Positions 1-7,765 of a stretch of 64,000 nucleotides of DNA are shown one piece after another. Source of the stretch: Epidermidibacterium keratini (GTDB lineage Bacteria > Actinomycetota > Actinomycetes > Mycobacteriales > Antricoccaceae); the NCBI RefSeq assembly GCF_009834025.1, contig NZ_CP047156.1:558001-622000 (forward strand). Direction: 5' to 3'. The notes below the pieces were generated by a model, which was not told the origin of the DNA, did not search any database, and was given only the letters and a program-made list of their open reading frames with translations. Each line of letters opens with the position of its first letter. Within the stretch, counting starts at the first letter, position 1. A program made the translations under genes and the position numbers.

Positions 1-777
1 GCCGGCGTAGTAGTCGAAGCACCCGACGGAGCGAACGTGCAGGCCGGCGACCGGGTCGCCGCGCTGTCCATGCTCGGCGGTTTCGCGGAGTACGCCGTCG
101 CAGAACCAGGCCGGGTCTTCAAGATCCCGGACAACCTAAGCTTCGAGCAAGCGGCAGCTCTGCCGTTCAACTACATGACGGCGCACTTCGCGCTGCTGCC
201 GCGCGGCCGGATGGCGGCCGGCGAGACTGTCCTTGTGCACGGCGCGGCCGGCGGAGTCGGCACCGCGTCGATCCAGGTGGCGAAAGCATTCGGAGCGGGG
301 AAGGTCATCGCGGTGACCTCGACCGACGAGAAGGGCGCCATCGCCGTCGAGGCCGGTGCCGACGAGTACGTGCTCGCCGACGGGTTCAAGGACGCCGTCA
401 AGGAAGTGACCAACGGCGAGGGGGTCGACATCGTGCTCGATCCGGTGGGCGGCGAGCGGTTCACCGACTCGCTGCGCTCCCTACGCGCGGGCGGCCGCGT
501 CCTCGTCGTGGGCTTCACCGAAGGCTCGATTCCCGAGGTCAAGGTCAACCGGTTGCTGCTCAACAACATCGACGCCGTCGGTGTCGGGTGGGGTGCCTAC
601 GCGGGTCCCCGGCCCGGCTACTTCGCCTGGCAGTGGGAGGAGCTGGAGCCCAAGGTGGCCAGCGGTGAGCTCAGCCCGCCCATCGGCGCGACGTTCGGTA
701 TGGACGAGGTCACCCAGGCGTTGCTGACGATCGATGAACGTCGGGCGACCGGCAAGATCATCCTCAGCATTCGCTGA
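1..777 (+). CDS. Zinc-binding dehydrogenase / NADPH:quinone oxidoreductase, 5' end outside window
   Basis: The reading frame is open from base 1, so this is the C-terminal 258 residues of a longer gene. It matches the medium-chain dehydrogenase/reductase superfamily, quinone oxidoreductase branch. A Rossmann nucleotide-binding loop with the sequence HGAAGGVG is followed by a beta strand (KVIAVTST) and the LDPVGG segment typical of the family. These enzymes use NAD(P)H to reduce quinones or enones in the cytoplasm. No catalytic-zinc ligands are visible in this part, as in other quinone reductases. The true substrate cannot be read from sequence. A second family member lies at 36092-37057. Confidence 0.85.
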   Translation, partial: AGVVVEAPDGANVQAGDRVAALSMLGGFAEYAVAEPGRVFKIPDNLSFEQAAALPFNYMTAHFALLPRGRMAAGETVLVHGAAGGVGTASIQVAKAFGAGKVIAVTSTDEKGAIAVEAGADEYVLADGFKDAVKEVTNGEGVDIVLDPVGGERFTDSLRSLRAGGRVLVVGFTEGSIPEVKVNRLLLNNIDAVGVGWGAYAGPRPGYFAWQWEELEPKVASGELSPPIGATFGMDEVTQALLTIDERRATGKIILSIR

Positions 778-825
778 CACGTCGCCCGTCGTAGCAGACC
801 GAGTACGCCGTGCCAGGATGACTGG

Positions 826-1707
826 ATGGCTTACGCCTACACCAACATGACCAGCGCGCTCGGCGACCGTGGATCGCCGCTGCGGCAGTATCTTTATGAA
901 CGTTTTCCGCACCGTCGCTCAGTCCAACGGGCCTACCGCGAGTCAGCAGGACACCTGCTTGTCGCAAGTCGCGGCGCCGACCCGGCACTCGCCGGCGCCG
1001 CTTTCGACTTCGGCGTGCGTTACACGCTTCGGCCGCGGTACGTCGACGAGATGATGTTCATCGGTCTCGCCGGCGATCAGCAACACGTCGCCGCAGTCCT
1101 GGAAGTTGCGCAGGTTGCGACGCGTTCGGCAACCGACGGCGATGATGAGTTGTTGGCGCGTGCATGCTGGGCGCTAGGTCTCACGACGGAGGTCTATCGC
1201 GCAGGGCGTGTGTCGCCAACATCGCCGCTATATCAGCTGATTCGCCGCCGCCGCTTTACGGCCAATGCATTGCTTGACCTTGCATCGCACGACGCAGTTC
1301 AAGAGGTCGGTGAGCTGCTCCAGCTCGCCGATGCACGGCTCTACCCGAGCCTAGTGCCATCCGAGCCAGTGCTGCCCGGTCCTCGTTTCGACGCATCCGC
1401 GCTCGTGGCAGCCGACGCTGACCTCATCGTCGGCGACCAGCTCGTCGAGCTCAAAACCCGGCTCGGCGTACGCCGCACCGACAACTCGCGTGCCGACACC
1501 CTCAGCGGACGCGACTTCTACCAGGTCATCGCCTACGCCCTGCTCGACACGTCCGACGAGTACGCCGTACGCCGGCTCGCTCTCTACTCCGCACGCTACG
1601 GCCACCTCGCTCAATGGGATCTCACCGACCTGCTCAACGAGATGGCCGGCGCTCCCATCAACGTGGCCGCCGAACGCGAGCGGGTGTGGGCGCTGCTGGG
1701 CGGCTAG
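826..1707 (+). CDS. Uncharacterised protein with a PD-(D/E)XK nuclease-like core
   Basis: 293 residues starting at ATG 826. I do not recognise a named family. The C-terminal half carries a plausible PD-(D/E)XK core: Asp199, then Glu208-Leu-Lys210 (DLIVGDQLVELK), then Gln233-x3-Tyr237 (FYQVIAYALL), the helix with Gln and Tyr that follows the core in RecB-like and Cas4-like nucleases. The N-terminal 190 residues are mostly helical with no clear signature. The gene points at the 3' end of the amidase and sits 48 bp after the oxidoreductase. It may be a DNA-processing or defence nuclease, or an inactive relative. The fold assignment is inference from motif spacing only. Confidence 0.6.
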   Translation: MAYAYTNMTSALGDRGSPLRQYLYERFPHRRSVQRAYRESAGHLLVASRGADPALAGAAFDFGVRYTLRPRYVDEMMFIGLAGDQQHVAAVLEVAQVATRSATDGDDELLARACWALGLTTEVYRAGRVSPTSPLYQLIRRRRFTANALLDLASHDAVQEVGELLQLADARLYPSLVPSEPVLPGPRFDASALVAADADLIVGDQLVELKTRLGVRRTDNSRADTLSGRDFYQVIAYALLDTSDEYAVRRLALYSARYGHLAQWDLTDLLNEMAGAPINVAAERERVWALLGG

Positions 1708-1713
1708 CCTCCG

Positions 1714-3246
1714 CTACTTTGCAGGCGGCGCAGGGAATTCGCCAGCCTGCTCCTCAACGACGCGCGCGACCTGCAGGCACGTCCCGTCGTCGAAGTGTCG
1801 TCCGATGATCATCAACCCCACCGGCAGCCCGTCGACGAGCCCTGCGGGCACGCTGGTCGCCGGATGCCCGGTGACGTCAAATGGCGCAGTGTTTGGAATC
1901 ATCTCCAACGCCCTCGCCACCTGAGTCCCGAGATCGGCATCTGGGCCGGGGATCTCCGACGCCACAATCGGCAGCGTCGGCATGACGAGCACGTCGTAAC
2001 GAGCCAACGCGTCGTCGTAGGCCTGCCGGATCGCCGGCACCAGATTTTGCGCCATCGCGTACGCCGACCCGAAGTTTGTCTGCAGTGACTGGGCTCCGGT
2101 GAGCAGGACGAGCTTGGTCGTCACCGAGAGCTTGTCGGGCATCTCGCGCCACCGCTTGCCGTAGTAGGCCATCAGCTCCGGGTCATACCAGCCGGGAACG
2201 TTGTAGCCGTAGGCATTTCCCTCGACCATCTGCACGGTCGCGCCGTCGGTGGCGATCACGTTCCACACCGCAAACGCGTCGCGATGCTCAGGGATGCTGA
2301 CCTCCTCGACGGTGAGCCCGGCTTCGGTAAGCCGCTGCGCGGTCTCGCGCACCTTCTCATCGACACCCGGCTGCGAGAGATCGGGAATGCCGAAGCCCTC
2401 GGTGACGACGCCGACCTTCAGCCCGGACGCGGCGCGGTTCATCTCCTCGACGTAGTCACCCGGGCTGATCCCGACGGGCTGGCGCGGGTCCTTGCCGTCG
2501 TCGTACCCGGCGAGTACGCCGAGCATCACCGCAGCGTCCTCGACAGTCGCGGTCATCGGCCCGAGGTGATCAATCGTGCGTTCGATCGGAAAAGCGCCGG
2601 TATATGGGACAAGTCCGTGGGTTGGCTTGTGCCCGACGATGCCGCAGAAGGCTGCGGGGATGCGCACCGACCCACCTTGATCGCCACCGAGTGCGATGTC
2701 GACTTCGCGTGCGGCGACGAGCGCACCGCTGCCAGCCGATGACCCACCGGTGGTGCGGGTGGTGTCCCACGGATTGCGCACCGGGCCGGTGTCATTGGTG
2801 TGGCTAGCGCCGGAAAAGCAGAGACTCTCGCACACGGACTTTCCGGTAATCGTCGCGCCGGCGTCGAGCAGGCGCTGTACCACCGTCGCGTCGTACGACG
2901 GGACGAAGCCCTCGACGGTCACCGTGCCGTTCATCATCGGCACGCCGCCGACCGAGACATTGTCTTTGATAGCAACGGTTTTTCCAGCCAGCGGTCCGGA
3001 GTCAGCACCCTTGATCTCAGTGCGCACGTACCACGCGGCGAGTGGGTTCTCCCCCGCCTCGCTGTAGCTACGGTCGCCCTGGGGCTCCGGCTTGGTCTGC
3101 GCGTAGAGCTCCTCGACCCGGTCGTAGGCCGCCGAGCTCGCGTCGATCAGTGCGGCGTAGACCTCCTTCTGCGTGTCGTCCAGCGTCAATCCGAAACGGC
3201 TGGCAAGGGCAGGAAGGTCTTCAGGACTCGGCTTCTCGAACGGCAT
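1714..3246 (-). CDS. Amidase (amidase signature family)
   Basis: 510 residues. Start ATG 3246 was chosen over an upstream start at 3321 because GGAAGAGAG lies about 6 nt before it and the protein then begins MPFEKPSP as a normal N terminus. The amidase-signature triad is visible: Lys in TVAIKDNV, the cis-Ser loop in GGSSAGSGA, and the nucleophile Ser in GGDQGGSVRIPAAFCG. The family hydrolyses carboxamides to acids and ammonia, and the substrate is not predictable. It lies 84 bp downstream of the AtuA-like gene on the same strand, so the two are probably co-transcribed. Confidence 0.9.
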   Translation of the reverse strand: MPFEKPSPEDLPALASRFGLTLDDTQKEVYAALIDASSAAYDRVEELYAQTKPEPQGDRSYSEAGENPLAAWYVRTEIKGADSGPLAGKTVAIKDNVSVGGVPMMNGTVTVEGFVPSYDATVVQRLLDAGATITGKSVCESLCFSGASHTNDTGPVRNPWDTTRTTGGSSAGSGALVAAREVDIALGGDQGGSVRIPAAFCGIVGHKPTHGLVPYTGAFPIERTIDHLGPMTATVEDAAVMLGVLAGYDDGKDPRQPVGISPGDYVEEMNRAASGLKVGVVTEGFGIPDLSQPGVDEKVRETAQRLTEAGLTVEEVSIPEHRDAFAVWNVIATDGATVQMVEGNAYGYNVPGWYDPELMAYYGKRWREMPDKLSVTTKLVLLTGAQSLQTNFGSAYAMAQNLVPAIRQAYDDALARYDVLVMPTLPIVASEIPGPDADLGTQVARALEMIPNTAPFDVTGHPATSVPAGLVDGLPVGLMIIGRHFDDGTCLQVARVVEEQAGEFPAPPAK

Positions 3247-3330
3247 GGTCGCTCTCTTCCACTCGGGTGGCGAGCCGGACGAGCCCGCTGCTTGCAGGCT
3301 AGGCAGGTGTGCGCGGGGCACACAAGAGCA

Positions 3331-5157
3331 TCACGCAGACCTCGTGGAGGTCTCCATGTCGGCGAGCTCCGCGGCCGTGCGGCGTACGGCGTCGTGGCTG
3401 GCAAGCTCGATGGGGACGACGATGTGCCTGGCCCGTAGGTATTCGCAGACCGCCTTGCCTATCTGGTCAACACGCGTGTTGGAGGATCCCGCCGTACCCA
3501 GCAGTCCGCGCAGCACGAAGTGCACCGCACCGATCCCCTCCATCTCGTGCCGCACGATGTCGAGGTCCTTGGCTTCAGGGATCAGCCGACGGATCTCGTC
3601 GGTCGAGAGCGCCTGGCGCAGCCATTTCCAGACGTCGCGATCGCGCGACCAGACGCCGACGTTGCTGTTGCCGCCCTTGTCTCCACTGCGCGCGTAGACG
3701 AGCTGGCCGAGCTCGATCGTCGCGGTTTCGCCCTCGATCGGCTGCTGTGCGGGCTCGTCGTGGACCGGCTGGCTCGGTTCGCTGCTCTCGGTCGGTCGAG
3801 GCGCGTCCTCACGCCGCCCGTCCGGGTGCACGACCACATGTTCGACGTACTCGCTGGGCACGAGTGCGGGCCAGTAGTCGATCTGCGGCGACGGCTCCGT
3901 CCGCCACGGCGTTGCGCCATCGTGAAAGAACCCAGGTATACCTTGCAAGTAGAGTTCGCCGAGCCGTCGCGCCAGTCCGAACTTCTTCAGCGCATCGACG
4001 TGCTCGGCCACAGCCATGAAGCGCACTGGCACCGTCGCCTCCCACTGGCTCTGCGGGTCGGTCGAGGGTACGCCGAGCGGCGTCACCTCCAGTCGCACGT
4101 CGGCGGGGACGCCGTCACCCTCGACCTGAGCACGCAGCAGCTCGACCTTGCCGTCGACGTCGGGAGCCGTGGCAAACACCGTGTTGGTGACGGTGTAGCC
4201 GACCTTCGCAAACGCGGCGACTTTGGCGGTCGGCGGCGGCGGAGAGCCGGTGATCCCGCCGAGTACGACGCGGTCCTTGCCATCTGCCGTCAGCGTCACG
4301 TCGTCGAAATGCACTGTGACATCGGGGTTGAGGTAGCGCACGCCTTGCAGCTCGTAGAGCAGCTGCGCTGTCACGGTGTCCGGGGTGACCGCGCCGCCAT
4401 CGCGTTCATGCTTGGTGATGACCGCCGTACCGTCGCTGGCGATCTCGGCGATGGGAAATCCCGGACGCTCCATGTGCGGGATCGCTGCAAAGCCTGAGAA
4501 GTTGCCGCCGGTGGAGTGCGCGCCGCACTCGATGAGGTGACCGGCGGCGACCGCGCGAGCAAGCTGGTCCCAGTCATCAGTCGCCCAGTCGTGCCACCAC
4601 GCTGCAGGCCCCACGATGAGCGAGGCGTCGGTGACCCGACCGCACACCACGATGTCCGCGCCGCCCTTCAATGCCGTGGCGATGCCCCAACCGCCGAGAT
4701 AGGCGTTGGCGGCGAGCGGCTCGTGACCCCATGCCGACAGCGGTTGGCCCGAGTCGAGATGAGTGAGCGGCTGCCCTTCGTCCTGCCATTTCTGCAGGTC
4801 GTCGAGGACGTTATCGCCTTCTATATGGGCGATCTTGAGGCCGATGCCATCTTCGGCGCAGACCTGACGGAGCCGATCGGCGAGACCCGCGGGGTCGAAC
4901 CCGCCGGCGTTAGCCACGATCTTGATGCCTCGCTCGGCGATGACCGGCAGGTTGGGTCGCAGCTGGTCGACGAAGTATCCGACGTACCCGTCGCGTCCGG
5001 ACTTGCGCTGCGCGGACAGAGCCGCGAGCGTGAACTCGGCCAGGTAGTCACCGATCGCGACGTCGACCGGATCGCCGGTCACCGCTTCAGTGAGTCCGGT
5101 GTAGCGGTCGCCGAGGTAGCCGGAGAAGCTAGCGATGCGTATGGGGCGTTCGGACAT
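3331..5157 (-). CDS. AtuA-family protein (acyclic terpene utilisation, DUF1446 type)
   Basis: 608 residues. ATG 5157 is preferred over GTG 5166 because a strong GGAGGT sits 7 nt before it. The N-terminal 440 residues match the AtuA family (IRIASFSGYLGDR, GIKIVANAGG, ADIVVCGRVTDASL). The C-terminal about 110 residues match the small AtuA-like ferredoxin-fold domain (YARSGDKGGNSNVGVW). AtuA is linked to acyclic isoprenoid breakdown in Pseudomonas, but the family is broader and the reaction is unproven. It leads an apparent operon with the amidase at 1714-3246. No other atu genes are seen in the window. Confidence 0.85.
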   Translation of the reverse strand: MSERPIRIASFSGYLGDRYTGLTEAVTGDPVDVAIGDYLAEFTLAALSAQRKSGRDGYVGYFVDQLRPNLPVIAERGIKIVANAGGFDPAGLADRLRQVCAEDGIGLKIAHIEGDNVLDDLQKWQDEGQPLTHLDSGQPLSAWGHEPLAANAYLGGWGIATALKGGADIVVCGRVTDASLIVGPAAWWHDWATDDWDQLARAVAAGHLIECGAHSTGGNFSGFAAIPHMERPGFPIAEIASDGTAVITKHERDGGAVTPDTVTAQLLYELQGVRYLNPDVTVHFDDVTLTADGKDRVVLGGITGSPPPPTAKVAAFAKVGYTVTNTVFATAPDVDGKVELLRAQVEGDGVPADVRLEVTPLGVPSTDPQSQWEATVPVRFMAVAEHVDALKKFGLARRLGELYLQGIPGFFHDGATPWRTEPSPQIDYWPALVPSEYVEHVVVHPDGRREDAPRPTESSEPSQPVHDEPAQQPIEGETATIELGQLVYARSGDKGGNSNVGVWSRDRDVWKWLRQALSTDEIRRLIPEAKDLDIVRHEMEGIGAVHFVLRGLLGTAGSSNTRVDQIGKAVCEYLRARHIVVPIELASHDAVRRTAAELADMETSTRSA

Positions 5158-5207
5158 GGGCGCCACCTCCAGTGCAGCGAAACGAGCGAGCCGGTTAAAA
5201 GCTCACT

Positions 5208-5217
5208 TTCTATAGAA
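5208..5217 (-). promoter_or_regulatory. Short AT-rich palindrome upstream of the AtuA-like gene
   Basis: TTCTATAGAA is a perfect 10-bp palindrome in an otherwise GC-rich stretch, 51 bp upstream of the start at 5157. It could overlap the -10 region of the minus-strand promoter or be an operator. No matching -35 box is convincing. Confidence 0.25.
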
Positions 5218-5318
5218 CCTAGCGCCCCGGTGGTCCGTCGATATGCTGTACCCGCAGCCTGCCTTCGACGCCGCGCGTGCTGAGCGCGCGGTGGTTGGCG
5301 TGGACCTGGAGGATTCCG

Positions 5319-5603
5319 ATGGGATCTAGCGCGATGCCGCTTCTCATATACGGACTGACGATGCTCGGTCTCGTGCTGCTGATCCCGAACGTCGCGGTGT
5401 CCGTCGTACTCGGCTTCCTCGCGATTCCCAACATGATCTGGGTGCCCACCATGATCGCGATGGGGTGGGGAGACGACGGCACGTTGCCGATAGGAATCTG
5501 TCTCGGACTGCTGCTTATCGCGGCGATTGCTCGCCGCGTGAGCGCTCAAGCACCCGGATCGCGGCGAGCCGACAACGTCGAGCCCGCAGCGCCCGAGGCG
5601 TAA
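5319..5603 (+). CDS. Small hypothetical membrane protein
   Basis: 94 residues. ATG 5319 was chosen because GGAGG lies 6 nt before it; an upstream in-frame codon at 5277 has no ribosome site. Two hydrophobic segments (about residues 6-30 and 60-75) suggest a two-pass inner-membrane protein with a short charged tail. The gene is divergent from the AtuA-like gene and ends about 50 bp before tRNA-Asn, which points toward it. Function unknown. Confidence 0.6.
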   Translation: MGSSAMPLLIYGLTMLGLVLLIPNVAVSVVLGFLAIPNMIWVPTMIAMGWGDDGTLPIGICLGLLLIAAIARRVSAQAPGSRRADNVEPAAPEA

Positions 5604-5651
5604 TGCGTGTTGAGCGGCCACGAAGCGGGTATAGGACCCGCGTGGCTGTTG

Positions 5652-5724
5652 CTCCCCTACTTGGACTCGAACCAAGAACCCTTCGATTAACAGTCGAATG
5701 CTCTGCCAATTGAGCTATAGGGGA
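5652..5724 (-). tRNA. tRNA-Asn (anticodon GTT)
   Basis: Read on the minus strand, the acceptor stem TCCCCTA pairs with TAGGGGA, followed by a G discriminator as expected for Asn. The D arm is GCTC/GAGC, the anticodon arm TTCGA-CTGTTAA-TCGAA gives anticodon GTT, and the T arm is CTTGG-TTCGAGT-CCAAG. The CCA end is not encoded. The gene is 73 nt long. Confidence 0.97.
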
Positions 5725-5814
5725 TCGCGTAACGACCGATAAACGATACCGCACCGGGCTACGATGGGTTGCTGCACCCCCTCCATTGTGCCCACGACTT
5801 GAAGGGAAACCAGT

Positions 5815-6369
5815 ATGCGCAAACTGACACTGTTGATTGGCGGCGCGATCGGCTACGTGCTGGGCGCCAAGGCCGGCCGTCAGCGTTACGAAGAGATCAA
5901 GCGGATGGGCCGCCAGGTCCAGGACAACCCGAAGGTCCAGGGCGTGGCCGGCATGGTTCAGGCCCAGGCCGAGCAGGTCGTCGGGACGGTGAAGTCGAAG
6001 GTCAACAAGAACGACTACCCGACCTCGTTCACCGGCGAGATCCAGGAAAACGAGGACTACCAGGCCAACCAGTCGTCTTACCAGCACCCGAAGCCGCACA
6101 CCTCGGGTACGTCGGCCTCGGGCACGTCGGGTACGTCAACCTCGGGCACGTCGAGCCCGTCGACCTCGGGTACGTCGTCAACCACGTCCACGACCTCGTC
6201 GTCGGACCGGTCATCGACCTCGCCGATCACGCCGGCCCGCGGCGCGGGACCGGAGCACACCCCCGGCCTCGGAACCACCGGGTCGGCAACGCCCGGCTCC
6301 GCGACTCGCGACACCTCGCCAGGCACGTCCTCCGGCGGCACCACCCCCGGAGACGCCTCGAAGCTCTAG
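5815..6369 (+). CDS. YtxH-like protein with Ser/Thr/Gly-rich tail
   Basis: 184 residues with GAAGGGAA shortly before the ATG. The N terminus has a short hydrophobic glycine segment (LTLLIGGAIGYVLGAKAG) followed by RQRYEEIKR, the pattern of YtxH-like envelope proteins in actinobacteria. Residues from about 95 on are low complexity, with repeated SGTS units (DNA about 6101-6180) built on alternating TCGGGTACG/TCGGGCACG codons. Probably a small membrane-associated stress or envelope protein; function not established. A strong hairpin follows the stop. Confidence 0.75.
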   Translation: MRKLTLLIGGAIGYVLGAKAGRQRYEEIKRMGRQVQDNPKVQGVAGMVQAQAEQVVGTVKSKVNKNDYPTSFTGEIQENEDYQANQSSYQHPKPHTSGTSASGTSGTSTSGTSSPSTSGTSSTTSTTSSSDRSSTSPITPARGAGPEHTPGLGTTGSATPGSATRDTSPGTSSGGTTPGDASKL

Positions 6370-6384
6370 TAGCTGGCTAGCCCG

Positions 6385-6417
6385 TCGGGCCCCGTCGACA
6401 CTGTCGGCGGGGCCCGA
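6385..6417 (+). terminator. Hairpin terminator after the YtxH-like gene
   Basis: TCGGGCCCCG (6385-6394) pairs perfectly with CGGGGCCCGA (6408-6417) over a 13-nt loop, 15 nt after the stop codon. There is no T-tract, as is common in actinobacterial terminators. Confidence 0.7.
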
Positions 6418-6426
6418 TCACGTGCA

Positions 6427-6491
6427 GTGACCCATCGAGGGTGCCTCGACCCTGGTTATATCCGGGGTTGAAGGCATCTTCGGTGGGTCAT
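6427..6491. terminator. Very long imperfect hairpin between convergent genes
   Basis: Bases 6428-6455 pair with 6462-6490 to give a helix of about 28 bp with a single bulged A at 6471 and the hexaloop TTATAT. Five or six of the pairs are G-T, which pair as G-U in RNA made from the plus strand but become C-A mismatches in the other strand. The 3' arm reaches the stop codon of the hydrolase gene at 6491. It may be a bidirectional terminator or a palindromic repeat relic. Confidence 0.7.
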
Positions 6492-7075
6492 CACTGTGCG
6501 ACAGCGGCAATGTCTCTGGCGATCGCGGCTCCGAGCCCCGCTAGCTGATGGCCTCCGAAAGAATGCTCGCGCACAATCGCAGACGGCAGCTGCGCGGCGT
6601 TGAGGTCCAGGTGCTCAATCGGCACGATGTCATCGTCGCGGCAATGGTGCATCACCAGGGGCACCGATGGTACGGGACCCTCGAACGCATAGTCAGCGAC
6701 ATCCCAGCCCTCCGCTCCCCAATGAGGCATCGCCAGAAGTACGGCGCCGCCTACGTCGGACGGCGTCTGCGCGAGCACTCGCAGCAAGATTGACGCGCCG
6801 AAGGAGTGGCCGAGTACGACGGCACCTGGCTCAAGCCGCGCTAGCTCGCCGGCGATCGCCTCCGACCAGGCGGTGTACGACAGATCGTCTTCGGGCAGTC
6901 GCGGAACTCGGACGGGTACGCCGGCGGCGACACCGATCTTCGCAGCGAGTTGCCGATCTTCGTCGTACCCGCCTGCACCGTGCAGCAGAAGCACGGCGTC
7001 TTGATCGTCACTCCTTATGGCCACGACCTCATCGTCCCCCTCAGCGCCGCCAGCGCCTTCTCCGAGATTGCGCAC
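6491..7075 (-). CDS. Alpha/beta hydrolase (RBBP9/YdeN-like serine hydrolase)
   Basis: 194 residues from GTG 7075. The features are an oxyanion strand with VLLLHGAGG, the nucleophile elbow GHSFGAS, and a C-terminal Asp (CRDDDIVP) and His (HSFGGHQ), completing a Ser-Asp-His triad. The length and order match the small RBBP9/YdeN hydrolases. The start is uncertain: no good ribosome site precedes 7075, and an AAGGAG lies inside the frame about 50 bp later without a well-spaced start codon. The substrate is unknown. Confidence 0.8.
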   Translation of the reverse strand: MRNLGEGAGGAEGDDEVVAIRSDDQDAVLLLHGAGGYDEDRQLAAKIGVAAGVPVRVPRLPEDDLSYTAWSEAIAGELARLEPGAVVLGHSFGASILLRVLAQTPSDVGGAVLLAMPHWGAEGWDVADYAFEGPVPSVPLVMHHCRDDDIVPIEHLDLNAAQLPSAIVREHSFGGHQLAGLGAAIARDIAAVAQ

Positions 7076-7088
7076 TCTGCCGTTTGTC

Positions 7089-7183
7089 TCGGATCGCGCG
7101 CGATTTCTCTCGGATCGCGGGGATTAACGCTCGGATCGCGGGGATTAACGTTCGGATCGCGGGGATTAACGTTCGGATCGCGG
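7089..7183. repeat. 21-bp tandem repeat, about 4.5 copies
   Basis: Units begin at 7089, 7110, 7131, 7152 and 7173. The core unit is TCGGATCGCGGGGATTAACG plus one C or T. The first unit is degenerate after its first ten bases and the last is partial; the three middle units differ only at the last base. The array fills the gap upstream of the hydrolase gene and downstream of the 189-aa gene. A 21-bp period is two helical turns, and the AT-rich GATTAA sits on one face. Confidence 0.9.
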
Positions 7184-7195
7184 GAGTGGGGGTGG

Positions 7196-7765
7196 TTAGA
7201 GGTCGGTTGGGGTGTGCTTGATGCGCTCGGTCTCGACGGCAGCGTAGAGCGCCTGCAGCGTCTCGAGGTCCGACAGATCGGTGCCGGGCTCGGCACGGTA
7301 CTGCCACACCAGGCCATTGCGCCCCGGCACCTTGCGGCCGATGATCAGCACCGAGCCGGTCGGCAGGTCGCGGTAGACCGAGACAACCACAGCCGACTCG
7401 ACCCGGTCACGAAGCTTCATCGGGACCAGACCCGGCTCGTCAAACTCCAGGCTCCACGGCGCGCGATCGACGATCTCGTCGACCTCGGCGCCTTCCGGCC
7501 ACGGGATCGCCGCAGGCTGCTCGGCCTTCTTGGTCTCGATCACGGTGAGCCGGTGCCCGTCCCAGGTGCCCTTGGATATCTCGCTCCAGCCGATCGCGCG
7601 GTGCGCCGACGCACCGATCACGTGCAGCGCTCGGTCCGTCGCGACGACGATCTGGCCGGTCAGCGCCTCAGCCCAGGCGAGCACGCGCTCCTCGCGTGGG
7701 ATCACGTTCTTTGCCGCGGTCGGCAGCGGCGGCCGGCCGCGCACGAGATTCTGCAACCAGCCCAT
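7196..7765 (-). CDS. Conserved hypothetical protein downstream of dnaG
   Basis: 189 residues. The ATG at 7765 directly abuts the dnaG stop (TAG-ATG), with GGGAGG 8 nt before it, so the two genes are translationally linked. Soluble, mixed alpha/beta with a PH-like pattern (IVVATDRALHVIG, GWSEISKGTWDG, LEFDEPGLVPMKL). Proteins of this type often sit next to dnaG in actinobacteria, from memory; the function is not known. Confidence 0.75.
   Translation of the reverse strand: MGWLQNLVRGRPPLPTAAKNVIPREERVLAWAEALTGQIVVATDRALHVIGASAHRAIGWSEISKGTWDGHRLTVIETKKAEQPAAIPWPEGAEVDEIVDRAPWSLEFDEPGLVPMKLRDRVESAVVVSVYRDLPTGSVLIIGRKVPGRNGLVWQYRAEPGTDLSDLETLQALYAAVETERIKHTPTDL

Noticed and set aside
7089-7183. 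CRISPR array
   Set aside because: Units are directly adjacent with no spacers, and no cas genes are nearby.
7015-7317. Reading frames with a 7-residue repeat across the 21-bp array
   Set aside because: The period is a multiple of three so several frames stay open by chance; no ribosome site and overlap with the 189-aa gene.
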